DNA of 36,204 nucleotides. Source: Lachnospiraceae bacterium (GTDB lineage Bacteria; Bacillota; Clostridia; Lachnospirales; Lachnospiraceae). The stretch covers positions 1-36,204 of the forward strand of contig JAFZQH010000010.1 in NCBI GenBank assembly GCA_017550165.1, given 5' to 3'. Both the position numbers and the translations under genes were made by a program. This document shows positions 23,644 to 32,498 of this stretch, piece after piece. The notes beneath the pieces are model-generated. The model was not told the origin of the DNA, made no database searches, and worked only from the letters and a program-made list of their open reading frames with translations. Within the stretch, counting starts at the first letter, position 1. The number at the start of each line of letters is the position of its first letter.

Positions 23644-25743
23644 ATGTTATTTGCAAAAGCAGTGGTCAAGTGCAGGCATATGATCCTGATCGTGACGCTG
23701 GCTCTGATGATCCCTTCATTTATAGGAATGGCGGCCACCAGGATCAACTACGATATGCTTGACTATCTTCCCGGCGGTATCGATACCGTTGAGGGTCAGG
23801 ACATCCTTCTGGATGAATTCGGCAAGGGCGCGTTTTCCATGATAGTAGTCGAGGGCATGGAAGACAAGGATGTGGTCAAGCTTAAGGAAAAGATAGAGGC
23901 TATCGATCACGTTGAAACAGTAGTCTGGTATGACTCCCTGTTTGACATCTCCGTGCCCAAGGAAATGCTTCCCACCAAGGTTTTAGATGCATTCAATAAC
24001 GGCAAATGTACCATGATGGCTGTATTCTATGATACATCCACATCAGCAGACGAGACATTGGATGCCATAAGAGCCATAAGAAATGTGGCAGGCAATCAGT
24101 GCTTCGTATCGGGCATGTCGGCTATGGTTACTGACTTAAAGGCTCTGTGCGAGGGAGAAGAGCCCATATATGTTGCTATGGCGGCTGTCCTTGCATGCCT
24201 TGCAATGATAGTTTTCCTGGACGGCTGGCTGGTACCCTTCGTCTTTCTGGCAAGTGTCGGAATGATGATAATGATCAATCTGGGAACAAATATTTTCCTG
24301 GGAGAGATATCATATATAACCAAGGCTCTCTCAGCGGTACTGCAGCTGGCGGTAACCGTGGACTACTCCATCTTCCTGTGGCATTGCTACAACGAGAAGC
24401 TGGGTATGTATGATAATAAAGAAGAAGCCATGACATATGCCATAAAGGATACCATGTCCTCGGTTGTGGGAAGCTCTGTAACAACCATAGCCGGATTTGT
24501 AGCCCTTTGTTTCATGAGCTTTACGCTGGGTCTGGATCTGGGTATCGTAATGGCTAAGGGTGTTGCCCTGGGCGTTATCGGCTGCGTAACCGTTCTTCCT
24601 TCAATGGTACTTATACTTGATAAACCGCTGCAGAAGACCAAGCATAAGTCGGTTATACCGGATATGAGCAAATTCGCAAGGAAGATAACAAAGATAGCAC
24701 CTGTGTTCGTTTGTCTCTTCCTGGTTCTCATACCTCCTGCATATTTTGGTTATGCCAAGACAAATGATGAGGTTTACTATGATATCGGCAAGGCTTTGCC
24801 GAAGGACATGGATTACGTAATAGCGAATGATAAGCTGATAGATGAATTTGATGTTGCCTCTACCTATATGATCCTGGTGGATAAGAATATGGCAGACAAG
24901 AATAAGCGTAGCATGATAGATGAGATGAAAAAAGTGGATGGCGTCAAGAGTGTCTTAGGTATGGAAAGCGTTGTCGGTTCTGCTGTGCCGCAGGAGATCA
25001 TTCCGACTAAGATAAATGACGTATTCAGGAGCGATCATTGGGAACTGATGATCATCAACTCATCCTATAAGATTGGCACTGATGAGGTCGGCAAACAGAT
25101 AGAGCAGCTAAACAGTATCCTGAAAGGATATGACAATAGCGGAATGCTTATAGGTGAAGCACCTTGTATGAAGGATCTGACCGATATCATGGGACATGAT
25201 TTCCAGGTGGTCAATTCCGTATCCGTAATTGCCATATTTGTGATAATCCTGTGTGTTACCAGAAGCATCACATTGCCTTTTATCCTTATCTCGGTCATCG
25301 AGCTGGCAATATTTATCAATCTGGGATTACCGCATTACCTGGGTCAGCAGATCATTTTCATCGCGCCTATATGTATAAGTACTATCCAGCTGGGAGCGAC
25401 TGTCGATTATGCGATATTGATGACTACCAGATATAAAACGGAGCGTTTCGCCGGTAAGGAAAAGAAAGAAGCTATAGACATAGCTCTGGGAACATCAATT
25501 CCCTCCATTATCGTCAGCGGTATGGGACTATTTGCAGCAACCTTCGGCGTGGCTTTATATTCAAAGATAGATATTATAAGCAGTATATGCATGCTGCTGG
25601 CAAGAGGAGCAGTGATAAGTATGCTGATGGTAATATTTGTCCTTCCGGCTCTTCTGATGGTGTTTGACAAGCTGATCTGCCATACGACCATGGGTATGAG
25701 ACCCAAGAAGGCAAAAGCGGAAGCCAAGCATGGAACGATATAA
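23644..25743 (+). CDS. MMPL/RND-family membrane exporter
   Basis: The ATG at 23644 is preferred since AGGAG ends 8 bases before it; an upstream GTG at 23635 overlaps that site. The 699-residue product has the MMPL layout: a first helix, an extracytoplasmic loop, six helices, then a second repeat of the same. The paired family segments ATVDYAILMTTRYKTERF (second half) and AVTVDYSIFLWHCYNEK (first half) are in helix 4-like positions. These proteins move lipids or other hydrophobic molecules across the membrane using the proton gradient. The substrate is unknown. Encoded with an exported LxxG-repeat protein, which is typical of Gram-positive MMPL pairs. Confidence 0.9.
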   Translation: MLFAKAVVKCRHMILIVTLALMIPSFIGMAATRINYDMLDYLPGGIDTVEGQDILLDEFGKGAFSMIVVEGMEDKDVVKLKEKIEAIDHVETVVWYDSLFDISVPKEMLPTKVLDAFNNGKCTMMAVFYDTSTSADETLDAIRAIRNVAGNQCFVSGMSAMVTDLKALCEGEEPIYVAMAAVLACLAMIVFLDGWLVPFVFLASVGMMIMINLGTNIFLGEISYITKALSAVLQLAVTVDYSIFLWHCYNEKLGMYDNKEEAMTYAIKDTMSSVVGSSVTTIAGFVALCFMSFTLGLDLGIVMAKGVALGVIGCVTVLPSMVLILDKPLQKTKHKSVIPDMSKFARKITKIAPVFVCLFLVLIPPAYFGYAKTNDEVYYDIGKALPKDMDYVIANDKLIDEFDVASTYMILVDKNMADKNKRSMIDEMKKVDGVKSVLGMESVVGSAVPQEIIPTKINDVFRSDHWELMIINSSYKIGTDEVGKQIEQLNSILKGYDNSGMLIGEAPCMKDLTDIMGHDFQVVNSVSVIAIFVIILCVTRSITLPFILISVIELAIFINLGLPHYLGQQIIFIAPICISTIQLGATVDYAILMTTRYKTERFAGKEKKEAIDIALGTSIPSIIVSGMGLFAATFGVALYSKIDIISSICMLLARGAVISMLMVIFVLPALLMVFDKLICHTTMGMRPKKAKAEAKHGTI

Positions 25744-25795
25744 ATAGGAATAACAATAATGTAAACAATGAAGGAATACGGAAAGGATGATATCT

Positions 25796-27664
25796 ATGGG
25801 TAACAAAGGAACAAAGATTTTGGCAGTAGTTCTTTCGGGGATCCTCGTTATGGGATGCGTAGCATCTTCAGTATATGCCGAGGAAAACAAAAAAAGTGAT
25901 AACCCCGAAAGCAATGTGACAAATGCGTCAGATTCCGAATCGGTTGTTGACGAGATCCTTGATAAGGATGTTGCCGACGCGAAAAGTGAAGGCCTCTACA
26001 AGGATGAGACCGTGTATGTTATCGCCGGAGCCGGCGGAGAGGTTGACAAGGTCATTGTAAGCAACTGGATCAAAAACAACACAGGAAGCATGACCATAAG
26101 CGATGCCACCAAATTAAAGGACATCGTAAATGTCAAAGGCGATGAGACATATACCATGAACGGAGACGGTATGTGTGTATGGGATGCCAAGGGACATGAC
26201 ATTTATTATCAAGGAACGGCAGACAAGGCTGTTCCCGTAGACATTAAGGTTTCGTATAAGCTGGATGGAGCCAGCATCGCTCCCGAAGATCTGGCGGGAA
26301 AAAGCGGCAAGGTTACCATAAGATTCGATTACACTAATAATGAATACAAGATGGAGAAGATAGACGGCAAAGAGGAAAAGATATATGTACCCTTTGCCAT
26401 GCTGACCGGAACCCTTATGGACAATGAGATATTCTCAAATATCGAGGTTACCAACGGCAAGATCGTAAATCAGGGTGAGACCACCATAGTTACGGGTCTT
26501 TCGTTCCCGGGTCTCCAGGAAAGCCTTAACTTAAGCGGAGAAGATTTTGAAATACCGAATTATGTAGAGATAACGGCAGATGCCAAGAACTTCGAAATGA
26601 AAAATACCGTAACGGTAGCAACAAGTTCTCTTTTCGATGACTTTGATACATCCAAGTTTGATCTTGATTCTCTCAAAGATGATATGGACAAGCTTAAGGA
26701 CGGAATGCAAAAGCTCCTTGACGGTTCATCAGAGCTTTACGACGGTATCGCAACTCTTCTGGATAAGTCTTACGACCTGGTTGTCGGGATAAGAAAACTG
26801 ACAGAGGGGGCTGAGAAGCTTCGTATAGGTGCACAGAGACTGGACGACGGAACCGCCAATCTTCAGGACGGGGCAGCTCAGCTGGCAGCAGGCATTAATC
26901 AGCTTAAGGCCGGAACAGAGTCATTATCAGCAGGAACATCAGACCTTGCTGAAGGGTATACGGTCCTTCAGGAGGGAATATACTCGGCAAGTCAGTCGGT
27001 TGGGACTATGGGAATGGCGCTTAAGAGCTTGTCCGCCGGAGGTGACTCACTGCATGAAGATGTTGAAAAAATTCTTCAAGATGCAGGCGTAGATAATCCT
27101 CATAAAGCACTGGTGCTCAGTGCGATCGATGACTATACAGATAATGTAGATGCCCTGGCATCGGAGGTTGAATCAGGAGCAGGCGATGTAAATGCTCTTG
27201 TTGATGGTGCAGCAGAAGTAAGCCAGGGAATTGCCAAGCTCAATGCAGGTGCACAGGAGATAGATGTAAATGTCGGACTGCTTCAGACCGGAGCCGGCGG
27301 TGTCTATGACGGAACCAGGCAGATCAAGTCCGGAACAAGCGAGTTGGCTGACGGGGCAGAACAGCTCTACAAGGGTCTTATGGAGATAGATGATAACATG
27401 CCGGCTCTCATTGAAGGAATAGAGAAGCTTAAGGACGGAGCCATGGAGTTATCCGACGGGTTACAGAAATTCAATGATGAAGGCATATCAAAGATCACTG
27501 ATCTCGTAGACGGAGATCTGGGTAATGCATCATCAAGGATCAAGGCAGTAGTTGATGTTGCAAAGAGCTATAAATCCTTCTCAGGTCTTGGCACAGGAAT
27601 GGACGGGGAGACCAAGCTTGTATACAAGACCGAAGAGATCAAGAAACCCGAGAACAATAACTAA
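25796..27664 (+). CDS. exported LxxG-repeat (YhgE/Pip-like) partner protein
   Basis: The ATG at 25796 is chosen: GAAAGGA lies at proper distance, while the in-frame ATG at 25787 abuts that site. The 622-residue product has a signal sequence (about 1-30) that could be cut after VYA or lipidated at Cys (VMGC); both readings fit. Residues about 300-600 carry repeats of the type xxxLxxG, e.g. LKDGMQKLLDGSSELYDGIA and LQDGAAQLAAGINQLKAG. These repeats form long helical bundles in YhgE/Pip-type proteins. Unlike those, no C-terminal membrane helices are visible. It probably forms an extracellular stalk for the MMPL exporter encoded 52 bases upstream. Confidence 0.85.
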   Translation: MGNKGTKILAVVLSGILVMGCVASSVYAEENKKSDNPESNVTNASDSESVVDEILDKDVADAKSEGLYKDETVYVIAGAGGEVDKVIVSNWIKNNTGSMTISDATKLKDIVNVKGDETYTMNGDGMCVWDAKGHDIYYQGTADKAVPVDIKVSYKLDGASIAPEDLAGKSGKVTIRFDYTNNEYKMEKIDGKEEKIYVPFAMLTGTLMDNEIFSNIEVTNGKIVNQGETTIVTGLSFPGLQESLNLSGEDFEIPNYVEITADAKNFEMKNTVTVATSSLFDDFDTSKFDLDSLKDDMDKLKDGMQKLLDGSSELYDGIATLLDKSYDLVVGIRKLTEGAEKLRIGAQRLDDGTANLQDGAAQLAAGINQLKAGTESLSAGTSDLAEGYTVLQEGIYSASQSVGTMGMALKSLSAGGDSLHEDVEKILQDAGVDNPHKALVLSAIDDYTDNVDALASEVESGAGDVNALVDGAAEVSQGIAKLNAGAQEIDVNVGLLQTGAGGVYDGTRQIKSGTSELADGAEQLYKGLMEIDDNMPALIEGIEKLKDGAMELSDGLQKFNDEGISKITDLVDGDLGNASSRIKAVVDVAKSYKSFSGLGTGMDGETKLVYKTEEIKKPENNN

Positions 27665-27700
27665 GAGATTCATCCAACATTTGTATTCCTATTATTGAGG

Positions 27701-27730
27701 GGCAGGGGGCCTAAAACGCCCTCTGTCTTT
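27701..27730 (+). terminator. weak terminator after the exporter operon
   Basis: GGCAGGGGGC (27701-27710) pairs with GCCCTCTGTC (27718-27727) including two G-U pairs, followed by only three T. The stem is strong but the T-run is short, so termination may be partial. Confidence 0.5.
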
Positions 27731-27797
27731 CAAGCAAGACGGAACCGTACAAATATTTGAATATATGGACGATCAATATATGTAAAGGAGAGCTGTA

Positions 27798-29477
27798 ATG
27801 AAAGCACTTAAGAAGATGATGTTTGGATTTGCCTGTGTATGCTTACTTGCCTTTGGCATATCGGGCAGGGCAGAGGCAAAAAGCGGCACCTGCGGTGATA
27901 ATCTGACATGGAACCTGGATGAGACCACTCATAAGCTGACTATCAGCGGAACCGGAAAAATGACTGATTATTCTGCGACAGGCAAGGGGCAGGCGCCATG
28001 GATCAATAAAAACAAAACAATTAATGTTGATGGTAATAAAGTAAGTGTTGATATGTTCATTGCATCTGTTGAGGTAGGAAAAGGAGTTACGCATATAGGC
28101 TCCTATGCCTTTGATAAATGTGTAGCACTGGGCAGTGTATCCCTTCCTGACGGATTGGTCTCAATAGGAGACAGCGCATTCAGTAATTGTGCAAGACTGG
28201 GCAGTATAAAGCTTCCTGACAGTGTAGTATCAATTGGATCAAGCTCATTTAAGAGCTGTCAGAGCCTTGCTGATCTTACCATTTCCAAGAGTTTGACATC
28301 CATAGGAAATAAAGCATTCAGCGGATGTGTCAGTCTTGGAAATGTGACTTTTCCGGCAGGTTTGGGGTATATCGGATCATCTGCTTTTGAGGGATGCAGC
28401 AGTCTGAAGGCGGCGGTTATAACAGGTCCGCTGGCAAACCTGGGTGGTTCGGCATTTAAAGATTGCACGGGACTTACAGGCATGATGCTCCCAAGCAGTA
28501 TCAGGTACTTAAACATGAGTACCTTTGAAGGATGTACCGGGCTTAAGAGCGTTAAGTTTGTCGGTAATTATCTGTGGAACATCGGGGCGAAGGCATTTTA
28601 CGGCTGCACTGCCCTTAGCGACATAGAACTTCCCGGAAGCCTGAAAGATATTGATGCAGGCGCATTTGTGGGCTGTGCGAGCCTGAAGGAGATTACAATT
28701 CCCGGAAGCGTGAAAACAATAAAAGCAAAAACTTTTGTTCAATGTGGTCTTCGGACCATGACACTCGGTGAAGGGGTAAAAACCATAGAATCAGGCGCCG
28801 TTGTTGGATGCCCCGGGTTGGGAACGGTGATCATCCCCAAGAGCGTTAAAACCATGAGAGCAGGAGCCTTTACCCAGTGTGGACTGTCTAAGGTAAAGTA
28901 CGTTGGGAAGAAAACTGACTGGAAGAAGATCAAAGGATATGAACAGGCTTTCGTTGGAGTAAATCCCAAGATAGAATACAATATCCCTTCGAGAGTAAAG
29001 AGCATAAAGTTAAGCGATAAATCCGTTAAGCTGGCAAAGAAGGAGAGTGTCCAGCTGATCCTAAAGGTTAGTCCGGTATACTCGCCGAAAGAGGTGACCT
29101 GGTCGACGTCTGACTTCAAGAAGGTTAATGTCAATACCAACGGATATGTTACCGCTTATAAACCCGGAAAGGTGACCATTACAGCAAAATGCGGCGGTAA
29201 GAAGGCAACCTGTAAGGTAACGGTTTATGCACCCGTTGAGAAGGTCAAGTTTACTAAGGAAAGTGTATCTGTCAGGGTGGGCAGAAAGGTTACACTGAGT
29301 ACAAAGATAACACCAAAGGATGCGACGGAAAAGAAACTGACATTTACGAGTGACAAACCGGAGGTTGCGACAGTTTCATCCAAAGGAGTTGTAAAAGGCG
29401 TGTCAAAGGGAACAGCGACCATTACCGTTACGGCTCCCAGCGGAAAGAAAGCAACATGTGAAGTAAAAGTATCATAA
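27798..29477 (+). CDS. secreted BspA-type leucine-rich repeat protein with Ig-like domains
   Basis: The 559-residue protein has a signal peptide (about 1-27, ending AEA before KSG). An N-terminal domain (TCGDNLTWNLDETTHKLTIS) is the usual beta start of BspA proteins. About a dozen 23-residue repeats follow (about 85-400) of the type IGSYAFDKCVALGSVSLPDG, the LRR_5 class. Two bacterial Ig-like (Big_2) domains end the protein: about 396-480 and 481-559 (for example LTFTSDKPEVATVSSKGVV). No sortase motif or membrane helix is present, so the Ig-like domains or another interaction may hold it at the surface. A binding or adhesion role is typical of the family but unproven here. A strong terminator follows. 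Confidence 0.9.
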   Translation: MKALKKMMFGFACVCLLAFGISGRAEAKSGTCGDNLTWNLDETTHKLTISGTGKMTDYSATGKGQAPWINKNKTINVDGNKVSVDMFIASVEVGKGVTHIGSYAFDKCVALGSVSLPDGLVSIGDSAFSNCARLGSIKLPDSVVSIGSSSFKSCQSLADLTISKSLTSIGNKAFSGCVSLGNVTFPAGLGYIGSSAFEGCSSLKAAVITGPLANLGGSAFKDCTGLTGMMLPSSIRYLNMSTFEGCTGLKSVKFVGNYLWNIGAKAFYGCTALSDIELPGSLKDIDAGAFVGCASLKEITIPGSVKTIKAKTFVQCGLRTMTLGEGVKTIESGAVVGCPGLGTVIIPKSVKTMRAGAFTQCGLSKVKYVGKKTDWKKIKGYEQAFVGVNPKIEYNIPSRVKSIKLSDKSVKLAKKESVQLILKVSPVYSPKEVTWSTSDFKKVNVNTNGYVTAYKPGKVTITAKCGGKKATCKVTVYAPVEKVKFTKESVSVRVGRKVTLSTKITPKDATEKKLTFTSDKPEVATVSSKGVVKGVSKGTATITVTAPSGKKATCEVKVS

Positions 29478-29480
29478 TAA

Positions 29481-29528
29481 ACAAGACAGGGGACGGACCT
29501 GACAGGTCCGTCCCTTGTCTTGTTTTTC
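29481..29528 (+). terminator. long-stem intrinsic terminator after the LRR gene
   Basis: A 20-base stem (29481-29500 with 29504-29523, one G-U pair) surrounds a GAC loop and is followed by a T-rich tail. It begins 3 bases after the stop codon. Its core resembles the hairpin at 2395-2421. Confidence 0.95.
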
Positions 29529-29557
29529 TTGCGCAGTGGGGGTGGGTATGCGATAAT
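29529..29557 (+). promoter_or_regulatory. candidate promoter of folA
   Basis: TTGCGC (29529-29534) and GATAAT (29552-29557) are 17 bases apart, 27 bases upstream of the folA start. The -35 box abuts the T-run of the preceding terminator. The -10 box is good, the -35 box moderate. Confidence 0.4.
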
Positions 29558-29583
29558 TGTAGATAGCGAGGAGAAAAGGAAGA

Positions 29584-30078
29584 ATGAAGATAATAGCAGC
29601 GTGTGACAGAAAATGGGGTATTGGCAAGGACGGGAAGCTCCTGGTCAGCATCCCTTCGGACATGAAACGATTCAAAGAATTGACGGTGGGCAAAGTTATA
29701 GTTGCGGGAAGAAAGACGGTAGCTACATTTCCCGGGGGATTGGCTTTGCCTGAGCGGACCAATATAATCCTTACCAAAGACCCGGACTACAGGCTGAAGG
29801 ATGCCGTCATCGTTCACGATCTTGAAGAACTAAGCGAGGTCCTGAGCGGCTTTGATACCGACAATGTTTTTGTTGTGGGCGGAGAGAGTGTATATGCCCA
29901 ACTTCTGGACAAATGCGATATGGCCTACATCACCCGGATAGAATATGAATATAATGCAGATGCTCATTTTCCGGACCTGGATAAGGATCCGCAGTGGGAG
30001 AAAAGGGACGAAAGTGAGGAACAGACCTACTTTGACCTTGAGTACACATTTGCGACATATGTTAAAAAACATCAATGA
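29584..30078 (+). CDS. folA: dihydrofolate reductase
   Basis: The enzyme reduces dihydrofolate to tetrahydrofolate with NADPH in the cytoplasm. The 164-residue length is typical. Residues IAACDRKWGIGKDGKLL (4-20) match the family N-terminus, Asp26 in IPSDMKRF is the likely catalytic acid, VIVAGRKTVATFP (about 38-50) is the NADPH-binding region, and VFVVGGESVYAQLL (about 95-108) is the second cofactor segment. A small difference is that the usual aromatic residue of the M20-type loop region is arranged as LLVSIPSDM. The gene appears alone, with GGAGAAAAGGAAG before ATG. Confidence 0.93.
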   Translation: MKIIAACDRKWGIGKDGKLLVSIPSDMKRFKELTVGKVIVAGRKTVATFPGGLALPERTNIILTKDPDYRLKDAVIVHDLEELSEVLSGFDTDNVFVVGGESVYAQLLDKCDMAYITRIEYEYNADAHFPDLDKDPQWEKRDESEEQTYFDLEYTFATYVKKHQ

Positions 30079-30103
30079 TTTAGAAAAATAAAGTATAAAA
30101 AAG

Positions 30104-30145
30104 TACAAGAATAGTCCTTGTAAAAGAATAATTCAGTGCTATAAT
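30104..30145 (+). promoter_or_regulatory. promoter and operator-like repeat of the ilv operon
   Basis: TTGTAA (30118-30123) and TATAAT (30140-30145) are 16 bases apart, with an extended -10 TG (TGCTATAAT). An inverted repeat, TACAAG (30104-30109) and CTTGTA (30117-30122), overlaps the -35 box, consistent with repression. The leader to ATG is only about 35 bases, so a T-box or peptide attenuator does not fit. Confidence 0.65.
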
Positions 30146-30184
30146 CCATGAATATACGAGAAGATCGATAGAAGGAGGCAGACT

Positions 30185-31924
30185 ATGCAGCAGATAACAG
30201 GTGCCAAGCTGTTCGTTAATGCATTAAAGGAAGAGGGCGTAGACAAGATCTTTGCTTACCCGGGTGCGGTCGTCGCTGACCTTTTTGATGAGATAGGCAA
30301 GCAGGACGACATTCAGCTTATCCTCCCCCGGCATGAGCAGGGGCTTATCCATGCTGCAGACGGTTATGCCCGCTCCACCGGCAAGGTGGGTGTGTGCCTG
30401 GTCACAAGCGGACCGGGAGCCACCAATATAGTTACGGGTCTTGCCAACGCCAACTACGATTCTGTTCCCCTTGTGTGCTTTACGGGACAGGTTCCTACGG
30501 GGCTCATCGGAAATGATGCTTTTCAGGAAGTGGATATCATAGGTATTACCCGCAACATCTGCAAATACGGTGTTACCGTCCGCAACAGGGAGGACCTGGG
30601 CCGTATCATCAAGGAAGCATTCTATATAGCAAGATCGGGTAAGCCGGGACCTGTAGTCATAGACCTGCCGAAGGATGTCCAGGTTGCCCCGGGTTCCAAA
30701 GAATATCCCGAAAAGGTCAGCATCAGGGGCTACAAGCCTGTGACAGAGGTCCATGTGGGACAGTTAAAGCGGGGATTTAAACTGTTAAAGAGCGCAAAAA
30801 GGCCTCTTTTCCTTGTGGGAGGCGGACTGAACATCTCAAGGGCCAATGACTCGTTTCTGAAACTGGTAGATATCATGAAGGTGCCGGTTATCTCCACCAT
30901 TATGGGAAGGGGGGCCATACCCTCGGACCATCCCTACTTCGTGGGTAATGTGGGAATGCACGGATCATATGCTTCCAATATGTCAATAATGAACTGTGAT
31001 GTGTTATTCTCCATCGGGACCAGGTTTAATGACCGGATAACGGGAGATCTTAATGAATTTGCTCCCAATGCAAGGATAGTACATATTGATATAGATACTT
31101 CGGCGATCTCCAGAAATGTTACCGTTGAAGTTCCCATCGTGGCAGATGCCGGGAATGCGGTGGAGAAGATGCTGGAGTGGGCCACGCCCCTTGATACGGG
31201 TGAGTGGATGAACACCATCAACGGATGGAAAGAGGAAAGACCTCTGGAGATGAAGAAAGGCAAGGGCCTTTCCCCCCAGGTCATCCTTGAGACCGTTAAT
31301 GAGATGTTCCCTGAGTATATTGCCGTAACTGATGTGGGACAGCATCAGATGTGGTGTACCCAGTATCTTGAGATCAATTCCAAACGTCAGCTCCTGACTT
31401 CCGGAGGTCTGGGCGTTATGGGCTTCGGTCTTCCCGCAGCCATAGGAGCCCAGTTCGGGAACCCCGAGGCACAGGTCATCTGTATATCGGGAGATGGGGG
31501 AGCCCAGATGAACATCCAGGAGATGGCTACGGCTGTATGCCACAAGCTGCCCGTCATTTTCTGCATATTCAATAACTCCTATCTGGGTATGGTGCGTCAG
31601 ATGCAGCAGCTCTTCTACGGCAAGAGATATGTGGGAACATGTCTTCGCTGGCAAAAGGATAAGTGCCCGGATCATTGTAAGGGCCCCGGAGACCAGTGCC
31701 CGCCCTATGTACCGGATTTTGTCAGTCTGGCAGAGAGCTACAGTGCTCTGGGAATAAGAGTTACAGATCCTAAGGATATCAAATTGGCATTTCGGGATGC
31801 AGCGGCCAACAAGAACGGGCCCACCCTTATAGAGTTCATCATTGATACCGACGAGATCGTGTTGCCCATGGTTAAGGGGGGCAATCCTATCAGCTCAATG
31901 ATATTCAGTCCGAAGGGGGTCTAG
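30185..31924 (+). CDS. ilvB: acetolactate synthase, large catalytic subunit
   Basis: This TPP enzyme joins two pyruvates to acetolactate, or pyruvate and 2-oxobutyrate, the first common step to valine, leucine and isoleucine. The 579-residue length is close to the family norm. The catalytic Glu51 is in PRHEQGL. The TPP-binding GDGGAQMNIQEMATAVC is near 436-452. The C-terminal part ends with the usual VLPMVKGGNP. Odd feature: between GKRYVGT and PDFVSLAE there is a Cys-rich insert with Cys486, Cys494, Cys498 and Cys505. The small-subunit gene starts 3 bases after the stop, which marks it as the biosynthetic type. AGGAGGCAG lies before ATG. Confidence 0.95.
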   Translation: MQQITGAKLFVNALKEEGVDKIFAYPGAVVADLFDEIGKQDDIQLILPRHEQGLIHAADGYARSTGKVGVCLVTSGPGATNIVTGLANANYDSVPLVCFTGQVPTGLIGNDAFQEVDIIGITRNICKYGVTVRNREDLGRIIKEAFYIARSGKPGPVVIDLPKDVQVAPGSKEYPEKVSIRGYKPVTEVHVGQLKRGFKLLKSAKRPLFLVGGGLNISRANDSFLKLVDIMKVPVISTIMGRGAIPSDHPYFVGNVGMHGSYASNMSIMNCDVLFSIGTRFNDRITGDLNEFAPNARIVHIDIDTSAISRNVTVEVPIVADAGNAVEKMLEWATPLDTGEWMNTINGWKEERPLEMKKGKGLSPQVILETVNEMFPEYIAVTDVGQHQMWCTQYLEINSKRQLLTSGGLGVMGFGLPAAIGAQFGNPEAQVICISGDGGAQMNIQEMATAVCHKLPVIFCIFNNSYLGMVRQMQQLFYGKRYVGTCLRWQKDKCPDHCKGPGDQCPPYVPDFVSLAESYSALGIRVTDPKDIKLAFRDAAANKNGPTLIEFIIDTDEIVLPMVKGGNPISSMIFSPKGV

Positions 31925-31927
31925 CGC

Positions 31928-32437
31928 ATGGCAGAGATGAAAAAAAGATGGATGTCACTTTACGTTGAGAACCAGGTGGGTGTCCTTTCCAAGATTTCGG
32001 GGCTGTTCTCCGCCAAGATGTATAACCTGGAGAGTCTTACCGTAGGAACCACCGAGGACGAGAGCGTATCAAGGATGACCATTGGCGTAGCAGCCGATGA
32101 TGTGACGTACGAGCAGATAAAGAAACAGTTAAACCGCATGGTAGAGGTCATTAAGGTCATTGACCTTGAAAATGTTCCCGCCCACATGAAGGAGATCATG
32201 TTCGCCAAGATCAACAACATCAATGCGGAGAAGATGACGGAGCTTTTCCAGATCGCCCAGGTCTTCGGAGTCAGGGTGGTTGATATGGGAACCAAGACAG
32301 CCACCATCGAGTGCGTCCAGACGGAATCAAAGAACAATGAGATGATAAAGCTGCTTAAAGCCAAGTTCTCCACCATTGAGATCGTCCGCGGCGGTAACGT
32401 AGCCATCGAATCAGTAAGCGTAACAGATAGGTACTAA
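31928..32437 (+). CDS. ilvN: acetolactate synthase, small regulatory subunit
   Basis: The 169-residue protein has an N-terminal ACT domain (WMSLYVENQVGVLSKISGLF, about 8-27) and a C-terminal acetolactate-synthase small-subunit domain (ELFQIAQVFGVRVVDMG). It activates IlvB and transmits valine feedback inhibition. The start is 3 bases after the ilvB stop, so the subunits are made together. Length is typical. Confidence 0.95.
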   Translation: MAEMKKRWMSLYVENQVGVLSKISGLFSAKMYNLESLTVGTTEDESVSRMTIGVAADDVTYEQIKKQLNRMVEVIKVIDLENVPAHMKEIMFAKINNINAEKMTELFQIAQVFGVRVVDMGTKTATIECVQTESKNNEMIKLLKAKFSTIEIVRGGNVAIESVSVTDRY

Positions 32438-32498
32438 TTATATAAGCATTCATTATCTGTAGGCGTTATTATTTTAATCATAATTGGAGGCATAACAA

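Noticed and set aside
30079-30184. T-box or peptide attenuator before ilvB
   Set aside because: The leader from the predicted start is only about 35 bases and shows no stem, terminator or leucine/valine-rich peptide.
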